The notes under the pieces: generated by a model | What the model saw: only the letters and a program-made list of their open reading frames with translations | Database searches by the model: none | Told to the model about the DNA's origin: nothing | From: an uncultured Dialister sp. | Lineage (GTDB): Bacteria; Bacillota; Negativicutes; Veillonellales; Dialisteraceae | Assembly (NCBI GenBank): GCA_900543165.1 | Contig: UQQQ01000080.1 | Coordinates: 1 to 6,290, forward strand | Direction: 5' to 3' | DNA length: 6,290 nt | In this document: positions 1 through 4,927 of the stretch, in pieces | How the letters are laid out: each line of letters starts with the position of its first letter | Numbering within the stretch: the first letter of the stretch is position 1 | Position numbers and translations under genes: made by a program

Positions 1-54
1 ACGTCGTATGTGAGATAACGAATGCCAGAACAGCTGCGACCTGAGCCGAAGGAT

Positions 55-180
55 CGCGGCGAAGCCGCCACCTTCATTCCTAATTCCTCATTCGAGCAAG
101 GCTTTCATTCAGGGGCAAGGGACAGCACGCCCCAAAGGCCAACCCTGAATTTATTACATAATCTCTTCAAGAATTTTTCG
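55..180. repeat. Intergenic repeat, copy 1
   Basis: This block aligns closely with 993-1127. Both begin with the small hairpin GCGGC-GAA-GCCGC (here 56-60/64-68) and continue through a near-identical CATTCCTAAxTCCTCATTCGA core. Both then hold a second G/C hairpin (here GGGGC 112-116 with GCCCC 129-133), and both end in ATTTTTCG. The similarity may extend left to AATGCCAG at 21-28, which recurs at 960-967. No reading frame in it looks protein-like. It resembles a dispersed REP-like chromosomal element. Mobility is not shown. Confidence 0.7.
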
Positions 181-182
181 AT

Positions 183-214
183 AGCCCCTCGAAGCGCGTC
201 TTCGCGGGGCTTTT
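183..214 (+). terminator. Intrinsic terminator
   Basis: GCCCC (184-188) pairs with GGGGC (206-210), and CGAAG (190-194) pairs with CTTCG (200-204). One T/C mismatch separates the two stems, the loop is CGCGT, and TTTT follows at 211-214. The T tract is only on the + side, so it terminates + strand transcripts, probably from a gene upstream of the window. Confidence 0.8.
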
Positions 215-232
215 GTCATGCAGGTCAAATTG

Positions 233-264
233 TTCACTTTTTCAAGTATAAAATGGTGTATAAT
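233..264 (+). promoter_or_regulatory. Candidate promoter with consensus -10 box
   Basis: TATAAT at 259-264 is a perfect sigma-70-type -10 hexamer in an AT-rich stretch just after the terminator at 183-214. No good -35 sits at the ideal spacing: TTCACT (233-238) is 20 nt away, and CACTTT at 17 nt is a poor match. The AT-rich setting and its position right after a terminator favour a promoter, but no supported gene lies downstream. Confidence 0.4.
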
Positions 265-888
265 ATAACCAAGTAGACATGTCAGATCGTTTGATGAGAA
301 AATTTGTCCGAAAGAACTCTGCGTGTGGATCAGGAGCCCGGGGCATTTGCCGCTGGTAAAGTAGACCGGCAGGATGGGTGCAGCGATCGCCTGAGAAATG
401 AGCAGACTCTCTTTCATGAGCTTCGTCTCCGAAATTTTTCGACTGTGAGACGGAGAAACCCGCAGCGTTTTCCTGTGCTTCACAAGGAAGGCCTTGGGGA
501 TGCTCCGTCTGTCCTCTCCGGTAAATCTGTCTAGCCGGTGCGGAAGAACACAAATGAAAGGAAGAACGAGGGCGGCTTCGTATCGTGACATGACTCCCAA
601 GGCACCAGAGTCGGGGGCCGTAGAAGTCATACCGCGGCTGCGTTTCCGCGCGCCTTTCACCAAGGCTTGCTCCTCTTCCCCGCATGAAGTCAGTGCTTTC
701 GCTGCGTGTTCCTGTATGATTTTCCATCCTGCGCTCCCATCTCTCCTTGCCGGCTGCGGTCCGGCAGAATGAAACCGGCTGTCAACGGTGGATTTCTGAA
801 GGACAGATGTCTGTTCCGTCCCGCCTTCTCATAGGATCATAGTCCTATGGTCTTATGACTAGACCATTCCGAAGACTCCAAAAATACA
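265..888. other. Long region without a credible gene; hairpin-rich
   Basis: Open frames exist on both strands (for example 154-663 and 242-727 on -, 494-772 on +). They overlap each other, lack ribosome binding sites, have erratic composition rich in Arg/Ser/Pro, and match no family I know. The stretch does hold several perfect stems: CGTCTC 424-429 with GAGACG 447-452; AGACGGAG 448-455 with CTCCGTCT 503-510; TTCCTGTG 470-477 with CACAaGGAA 481-489; CGCGG 633-637 with CCGCG 646-650; TGCCGG 748-753 with CCGGCA 761-766; ATAGGA 831-836 with TCCTAT 843-848. It may be a non-coding RNA unit between the -10 at 259 and the hairpin at 889-917, or decayed sequence. Confidence 0.45.
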
Positions 889-926
889 GCCCGCACCGGC
901 CGCCATCCGGTGCGGGCATTTAAATT
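889..926. terminator. Strong terminator-like hairpin, possibly bidirectional
   Basis: An 11-bp perfect stem is formed by GCCCGCACCGG (889-899) and CCGGTGCGGGC (907-917), with a 7-nt loop. On the + side ATTTAAATT follows, a weak U tract. On the - side the tail reads TGTATTTTT, which is better. It could end a + transcript from the -10 at 259, or a leftward transcript. Confidence 0.65.
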
Positions 927-960
927 GGGGGGACTGGGAGACTGGTAGCTAGTGACTGGA
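927..960. repeat. Degenerate GACTGG/GACTAG tract 1
   Basis: Short units of the form GGGACTGGGAGACTGG and TAGTGACTGG are arranged imperfectly in tandem. The same kind of tract follows the ABC ATPase (4496-4540) and the permease (6102-6172). All three are intergenic, which suggests a dispersed low-complexity family. Confidence 0.6.
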
Positions 961-977
961 ATGCCAGCTCATGGCAT
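961..977. repeat. Small palindrome at left edge of repeat copy 2
   Basis: ATGCCA (961-966) and TGGCAT (972-977) form a perfect 6-bp stem with a 5-nt loop, between the GACTGG tract and the second intergenic repeat. The AATGCCAG portion is shared with 21-28 near copy 1. Confidence 0.4.
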
Positions 978-992
978 CGCCCCATACATATT

Positions 993-1127
993 CGCGGCGA
1001 AGCCGCCACCTCCATTCCTAACTCCTCATTCGAGCAGAGCTTTCATCCCCAATCAAGGGGCGACACGCCCCCAGGCCTAACCCTAAGCCCTGAACCCTTC
1101 CTCATACATTCTCTTTACAATTTTTCG
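993..1127. repeat. Intergenic repeat, copy 2
   Basis: This is the counterpart of 55-180. The GCGGC-GAA-GCCGC hairpin lies at 994-1006. The second hairpin is longer than in copy 1, with GGGGCG (1057-1062) pairing with CGCCCC (1066-1071) around ACA. Bases around the arms differ between the copies while pairing is kept, which suggests a structured element. It ends with CCCTAAGCCCTGAACCC and ATTTTTCG. Similar AACCCTGAACCC sequence recurs at 4858-4873. Confidence 0.7.
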
Positions 1128-1129
1128 GA

Positions 1130-1155
1130 GTATTTCAACTTTCCTATGGAAATAC
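1130..1155. promoter_or_regulatory. Inverted repeat upstream of phoA, possible operator
   Basis: GTATTTC (1130-1136) and GAAATAC (1149-1155) form a perfect 7-bp inverted repeat around 12 nt, about 165 bp upstream of the phosphatase start. It could be a regulator half-site pair or an mRNA hairpin. It matches no operator consensus I can name. Confidence 0.25.
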
Positions 1156-1208
1156 CGCGTTTTTTAATGAAAGTTTTTCCTCCTTTATACAGAAGCGTGT
1201 CACATTTA

Positions 1209-1234
1209 TTGCAACGATGCCTTACAGTGATAAT
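1209..1234 (+). promoter_or_regulatory. phoA: Weak promoter candidate for phoA
   Basis: TTGCAA (1209-1214) and GATAAT (1229-1234) resemble -35 and -10 hexamers, but the spacer is only 14 nt, below the usual 16-18. The only Pho-box-like heptamer, GTGTCAC at 1197-1203, has no convincing 11-bp-phased partner. Phosphate control is therefore plausible from the gene but not shown here. The implied leader is about 80 nt, ending in an AAAGGAG ribosome binding site at 1308-1314. Confidence 0.25.
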
Positions 1235-1320
1235 AAACACAGCAAGAGAAGCGGCGGCTGGCGCGAGGAAAGCATCGACGGCAGGCATCTTTTCTCTTCG
1301 TGATTTTAAAGGAGAAAACA

Positions 1321-3165
1321 ATGAGAAAACATAGTATGAAAGCAGCAGTTCTTGGCCTTCTGGCCGGCGGTGCCATCCTGGGGGGCGTCTTTCAGGCACA
1401 GGCATCGGATATTCGCATTCTTCCGGTAGACACCGCGAAGTTCTGGAGCGGCGCTCGTTTTGACTTTGATGTCGAAGTCGCTCATGCGAAGAATCTTCAG
1501 AACGTCGACGTGACGATCAATGGTGTTCCGGCTGAAAAATTCTTCGGCAAGAAAGCGGTCGTGAAGGATCTGGGAAATGGTGTCACCTCGTTTCGCATCG
1601 ATGATGTGACCTTTGCGAAACCGGGCAAGGTAGAAGTCACAGCTTCCGCAAAGGACAGCCTCGGCGTTTCCAAAGCCGCTGCTTCCTATCATGTTGTTCA
1701 CGAAGTCGCACAGAAGAAAGCCAAGAATGTCATCCTCTTTGTCGGCGACGGCATGTCGCTGCAGGCTCGTGAAGTGGCCCGCATCCTGTCCAAGGGCATG
1801 ACGAACGGCAAGTATAATGACCTGCTCGCGATGGAAAAACTCGCGCATAATGCCGTCATCACCACGTCCGGCTATGACTCTCTTGTTACCGACAGTGCAA
1901 ACTCGGCTTCCGCTTACGCCACCGGTCACAAGTCTGTCGTCAATGCCATGGGCGTTTACGAAGACTCCACCAAAGATCCGCTCGATGACCCGAAGGTAGA
2001 AAATGTCTCGGAAATCCTGAAACGTACCCGCGGCATGTCCATCGGTCTTGTCACACAGGCGGAATCCACCGATGCGACCCCGGCAGCGATGGTCGGACAC
2101 ACCAGAAGAAGAGCGGCGCAGGATTTCCTCGCGAAGGACTACCTCGAAGACTACCATAGACCAGATGTCATCCTGGGCGGCGGCTCGGCTCGCTACATCC
2201 CTAAGGATGTACCCGGTTCTAAGAGAAAAGACCAGGTGAATGTCATCGAAGAATTCAAAAACAAGGGCTATACCTTCGTCGATAACTCTACCGACCTCAT
2301 GAAGGCGCCGACAGACAAGCCGCTCCTCGGCCTCTTCCATACCAGCACGATGAATGTTTACATCGATCGTGAAATGGAGAAGAATCCGAGGGTGCTGAAG
2401 GGCTTCACGGACCAGCCGAACCTGATGAACATGACAAAGAAAACACTAGATATCCTCTCTAAGAATCCGAATGGCTTCTTCGCAATGATCGAAGGTGCTT
2501 CCATCGATAAGCAGCTCCATGTCATGGACTGGCAGCGTTCGGCTTACGATACCATCGAATTTGATAAATCCATCGAATATGCGGAAAACTGGGCGAAAGA
2601 GCATGGCGATGATACCCTGATTATCGTTTTGGCAGATCATGCACACGGCATGTCCATCAGCGGTACCTACCATGAAAGAGATGGCAAGAAAGGTACACAG
2701 GCAGTCAGAGTGTATGCCGATTCCATTTTCCCGACCTTCAAGGATGCCAATAAAGATGGCTTCCCGGATAACCCGGATCCGGATGTCACCCTCGCTATCC
2801 AGTATGCCAACCATCCGGAATACTATGAAAACTATCATTTCATGAAGACCCCGACCCCGCCGGCGCTGGCTACCAAGGAAACCAAGGAAGAAGCTGTGCA
2901 GAACGGTGAAAAGGTGGAATACCATCAGGTGACCACGGCTTCCTCCAAGGCAAATCCGGCTCGCATCCATCCGGGGGATCCGGCAGAACTGATGCCGGCC
3001 AATACGCCGAAGTCTGATCCGCAGGAATGCCATTCCGCTGACGACATTCTTCTCAATGCCGGCGGCCCCGGCTCCGAATATTTCCACGGCACCATGGATA
3101 ATACCGAAGTCTTCTTTGGTATCATGAGAGCCTTGGGGATCGATGGAAATAAAAAAGCAAAATAA
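1321..3165 (+). CDS. phoA: Exported alkaline phosphatase, PhoA family
   Basis: This 614-residue enzyme would hydrolyse phosphomonoesters outside the cytoplasm using two zinc and one magnesium ion. The ATG at 1321 is chosen because AAAGGAG (1308-1314) lies 6 nt upstream; a GTG at 1300 is in frame but precedes this site. Residues 1-29 form a Sec signal peptide ending AQA-S. Residues 30-130 are an extra beta-rich domain absent from E. coli PhoA. The catalytic core shows VGDG (D143), TDSANS with D191 and nucleophile S192, DATPAA (D251, T253), R264, EGASIDKQLH (E391, D396, K397, H400), ADHAH (D439, H440) and H571 in ECHSADD. These correspond to E. coli D51, D101, S102, D153, T155, R166, E322, D327, K328, H331, D369, H370 and H412. 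The protein is longer than E. coli PhoA (about 470 residues) because of the N-terminal domain and an insertion at about 445-565. That insertion carries an EF-hand-like loop (D475, N477, D479, D483). There is only one cysteine (C570). The family call is secure; the natural substrate is unknown. Confidence 0.95.
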   Translation: MRKHSMKAAVLGLLAGGAILGGVFQAQASDIRILPVDTAKFWSGARFDFDVEVAHAKNLQNVDVTINGVPAEKFFGKKAVVKDLGNGVTSFRIDDVTFAKPGKVEVTASAKDSLGVSKAAASYHVVHEVAQKKAKNVILFVGDGMSLQAREVARILSKGMTNGKYNDLLAMEKLAHNAVITTSGYDSLVTDSANSASAYATGHKSVVNAMGVYEDSTKDPLDDPKVENVSEILKRTRGMSIGLVTQAESTDATPAAMVGHTRRRAAQDFLAKDYLEDYHRPDVILGGGSARYIPKDVPGSKRKDQVNVIEEFKNKGYTFVDNSTDLMKAPTDKPLLGLFHTSTMNVYIDREMEKNPRVLKGFTDQPNLMNMTKKTLDILSKNPNGFFAMIEGASIDKQLHVMDWQRSAYDTIEFDKSIEYAENWAKEHGDDTLIIVLADHAHGMSISGTYHERDGKKGTQAVRVYADSIFPTFKDANKDGFPDNPDPDVTLAIQYANHPEYYENYHFMKTPTPPALATKETKEEAVQNGEKVEYHQVTTASSKANPARIHPGDPAELMPANTPKSDPQECHSADDILLNAGGPGSEYFHGTMDNTEVFFGIMRALGIDGNKKAK

Positions 3166-3186
3166 AGAGGGATGGGGATAGCGTGC

Positions 3187-3208
3187 TGCCGCTTTCCGGG
3201 AGGCGGCA
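3187..3208 (+). other. Intercistronic hairpin after phoA
   Basis: TGCCGC (3187-3192) pairs with GCGGCA (3203-3208) in the 55-nt gap between phoA and the next gene. No T tract follows, so it is not a terminator. It may stabilise the phoA message or hold back translation of the next gene, since GGGAGG (3198-3203) falls in its loop and arm. Confidence 0.35.
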
Positions 3209-3220
3209 CTGAAGGCCCTC

Positions 3221-3712
3221 ATGGATCGCCCATCCGGAATCCTCTTTCTCAGGAGATGCATCCTATTGTTACGATCACTATTTTCCCTCATTCGATATTC
3301 CTTTATGGCGCTCGCCCTGGCCGGGGCAGTCACCCTGCCTGCAGCCGCGGAAGATTACTCCTTTGACGAGATCTACTCCGGCTACTCCGCAGAGGGATTG
3401 ACCTTTTCGGACAAGACGATGAGCCTTGAAGGCGGCGAAGTGACGATCTCGGGCTTCATGGCCCCTCCACTGACACCGACCATACATTTCTTCGTTCTGA
3501 CGGAAGTCCCGATGTCCGTCTGCCCCTTCTGTTCCAGTGACGCAGACTGGCCCGATAACATCATCGTAGTCAAGGTGGATGACTCCATCACCGCTCTCCC
3601 CTACGATACTCCCATCACGGTTACGGGCACTTTGGAGATCGGGAGTGAAACAGATGAAGAAACCGGATTCGTGAGCCAGCTGCGTATTCGAGCCACATCG
3701 ATTGACAGCTGA
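3221..3712 (+). CDS. Small exported CPFC protein, DUF3299-like, putative ABC/zinc-system partner
   Basis: This 163-residue protein has a signal peptide ending at about residue 43 (LPAAA-ED), so it probably acts outside the inner membrane. The mature part is beta-rich: EGGEVTISGFMAPPL, then IHFFVLTEVP, a C101-P-F-C104 motif, NIIVVKVDD, and PITVTGTLEIG. That order (G-F/Y-M near a hydrophobic strand, a Cys-containing metal-ligand-like loop, a V-V strand, a final VxGTL strand) resembles DUF3299-type proteins encoded beside LolDE-like transporters in zinc-regulated operons. This is pattern resemblance, not a search result. The start is uncertain. ATG 3221 has a weak GAAGG 5 nt upstream. TTG 3266 has AGGAG at 3251-3255 and gives a more typical 28-residue signal peptide. 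ATG 3305 has no ribosome binding site. The gene lies 55 nt after phoA and is followed by a terminator, so the two are probably co-transcribed. Confidence 0.75.
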   Translation: MDRPSGILFLRRCILLLRSLFSLIRYSFMALALAGAVTLPAAAEDYSFDEIYSGYSAEGLTFSDKTMSLEGGEVTISGFMAPPLTPTIHFFVLTEVPMSVCPFCSSDADWPDNIIVVKVDDSITALPYDTPITVTGTLEIGSETDEETGFVSQLRIRATSIDS

Positions 3713-3741
3713 TTTCTCCAGCCGGAACCTCGTTTACCTAT

Positions 3742-3774
3742 AAAGAGGCACCGAAAGATCGGGGCCTCTTTTTT
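3742..3774 (+). terminator. Intrinsic terminator after the CPFC protein gene
   Basis: AAAGAGGC (3742-3749) pairs with GCCTCTTT (3764-3771), with an additional CC/GG pair inside (3751-3752/3761-3762) and an 8-nt loop. A run of six T's (3769-3774) overlaps the 3' arm. It should end the phoA transcript, leaving the ABC genes dependent on read-through or an unseen promoter. Confidence 0.85.
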
Positions 3775-3853
3775 GATTCAGAAGGAGGAATGGCGGTGAG
3801 GCACCAAAGAAAACGCCCTGATCCTTGACCGCTCATTCCCGAAAGGCTCCATC

Positions 3854-4495
3854 ATGATCGAAATCAGAAACCTTATTTGTGAATATCCGGATGGCGCGGG
3901 AAGGATCCGTGCGCTGGATCTTCTCTATGCACGTCTTACGAATGCACCATGGGCGCTGATCGGCCCCTCGGGGAGCGGGAAATCGACGCTCTTCCATGCG
4001 GTGAGCGGCCTGCTCACGCCGACATCGGGCGAGATCGTGGTAGATGGGAAGGACGTCGCAAAGATGACGGAGAAAGAGAAATGTGATTTCCGTGCGAAAG
4101 AGATCGGCTGCATTTTCCAAAAGCCCATGCTCATGCCCTATCTCACCGTCTTCGAGAATCTCCGTCTCTCCGCATCGATTGCGGGAAAGACACTCACCCG
4201 GGAAGAGGCCGAGTGCCTGCTTGCTTCTGTCGGACTTTCTGAGTACGCACCACGAAAGGCGGACGCGCTCTCCGGCGGAGAAGCGCAGCGTGTCGCTTTC
4301 CTTCGTGCGATCCTCCGGAAGCCTGCCGTCCTTTTGGCCGATGAACCGACTGCGAGCCTGGACCGCGCAAACAGCGAGCTCATCGTAGAAAAGCTCCTGC
4401 AGTACCAATACGAGAGCGGCTGCCTGCTCCTCTGCGCTACGCATGACGAGAAGGTGCAGGCACGGTTTGCAAACAGACTGGTACTGGGGAAATAG
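3854..4495 (+). CDS. ABC transporter ATP-binding protein, LolD/MacB-like
   Basis: This 213-residue nucleotide-binding subunit hydrolyses ATP to drive its permease partner at the cytoplasmic membrane face. All core motifs are intact: Walker A GPSGSGKST (37-45), Q-loop Q89 in IFQKP, signature LSGGEAQRV (139-147), Walker B VLLADEP (159-165), D-loop SLD (168-170) and H-loop H197. The length and the FQKPMLMPYLTVFENL segment fit the LolD/MacB/FtsE branch that pairs with four-helix permeases. ATG 3854 is the only usable start: an in-frame TGA lies at 3797, and GAAAGG (3841-3846) gives a modest ribosome binding site. The partner permease lies 432 bp downstream, an unusually wide gap for such a pair. 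By context and the permease's features it belongs to the zinc-responsive LolDE-like group rather than true LolD, but the ATPase alone cannot show this. Confidence 0.9.
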   Translation: MIEIRNLICEYPDGAGRIRALDLLYARLTNAPWALIGPSGSGKSTLFHAVSGLLTPTSGEIVVDGKDVAKMTEKEKCDFRAKEIGCIFQKPMLMPYLTVFENLRLSASIAGKTLTREEAECLLASVGLSEYAPRKADALSGGEAQRVAFLRAILRKPAVLLADEPTASLDRANSELIVEKLLQYQYESGCLLLCATHDEKVQARFANRLVLGK

Positions 4496-4540
4496 TGGCT
4501 GGGGACTGGCAGCCAGGGATTAGGAGTGGCTAGTGACTGG
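4496..4540. repeat. Degenerate GACTGG/GACTAG tract 2
   Basis: Starting at the ATPase stop, the sequence reads as imperfect units GTGGCTGG, GGACTGG, CAGCCAGG and TAGTGACTGG. It is of the same type as 927-960 and 6102-6172. Confidence 0.6.
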
Positions 4541-4582
4541 AAGATTTCAGCACCGCTCGCTTGCATGCCGCCTGTGCCCTAT

Positions 4583-4787
4583 CCGCCCCTACGGGGCACC
4601 TTCCCCGCAAGGGGAAGGCTGTGATACAAAAATACCGCTTTCCCCATCCAACCTCCGCCCCTTCGGGGCACCTCCTTCCATAGGAAGGAGGGAGTATCCA
4701 CGCAAGCCCCTTCCCTTGGAGGCGGGGTTGGCTTTCTTTTTTTGCGGCGAAGCCGCCTCCTCTTTGCCTTCCCCTAGAGGGGAAGGC
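4583..4787. repeat. Three two-hairpin palindromic modules
   Basis: Module A: GCCCC/GGGGC (4585-4589/4593-4597), then CCTTCCCC/GGGGAAGG (4599-4606/4611-4618). Module B: GCCCC/GGGGC (4657-4661/4665-4669), then CCTCCTTCC/GGAAGGAGG (4671-4679/4683-4691). Module C: GCGGC/GCCGC (4744-4748/4752-4756), then GCCTTCCCC/GGGGAAGGC (4766-4774/4779-4787). All stems are perfect and have 3- or 4-nt loops. The repeating plan of a short GC hairpin followed by a C-rich/G-rich hairpin is typical of REP-like elements. It sits between the ATPase and permease genes and would strongly structure a shared mRNA. Confidence 0.75.
4702..4743 (+). terminator. Terminator-like hairpin between ATPase and permease
   Basis: GCAAGCCCC (4702-4710) pairs with GGGGTTGGC (4724-4732) with one A/G mismatch and one G-U pair, and a 13-nt loop. 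TTTCTTTTTTT (4733-4743) follows directly. The T tract makes intrinsic termination on + likely, at least in part, before the permease is reached. Confidence 0.55.
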
Positions 4788-4810
4788 TGACGATACGAGG
4801 GAAACCTGCC

Positions 4811-4910
4811 ATTCGCAGAATTTCGGGCATCGCCCCATAAATCCGCCACCACAACCTTAAACCCTGAACCCTCTGGACCTGTAGAACCCGCTGAACCCTT
4901 TGACTCTATT
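4811..4910. repeat. Degenerate relative of the intergenic repeat
   Basis: GGGCATCGCCCCATA (4826-4840) echoes GGCATCGCCCCATA at 973-986, and ATCCGCCACC and TAAACCCTGAACCCT echo parts of copy 2 (1000-1010, 1079-1098). The order of the pieces is kept but the GCGGC hairpin is lost. The tail contains four AACCC/GAACCC units up to about 4898. Confidence 0.45.
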
Positions 4911-4927
4911 AAAGGAGAATGTATCCC

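Noticed and set aside
154..727. Overlapping - strand frames of 161-169 residues (242-727 and 154-663).
   Set aside because: They overlap in different frames, run through the terminator or promoter region, lack ribosome binding sites and recognisable motifs, and have composition typical of chance frames.
494..772. + strand 92-residue frame.
   Set aside because: No ribosome binding site, no family resemblance, and it is built over several hairpins.
1197..1230. A Pho box upstream of phoA.
   Set aside because: Only GTGTCAC resembles the CTGTCAT half-site; the position 11 nt on matches poorly, so the evidence is too weak.
1..1320. tRNA, tmRNA or RNase P RNA in the geneless region.
   Set aside because: I found no cloverleaf with a T-arm GTTCRA signature, no resume-ORF landmarks and no conserved RNase P core motifs.
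1306..2340. 344-residue frame on the - strand.
   Set aside because: It is antisense to phoA, whose codons and motifs are unmistakable. Long antisense shadows are common opposite such genes.
2446..3333. 295-residue - strand frame.
   Set aside because: Antisense to the phoA C-terminal half and the next gene; no motifs of its own.
4583..4787. CRISPR array.
   Set aside because: The repeats are paired hairpins of differing sequence, without constant repeat length or unique spacers, and no cas genes are near.
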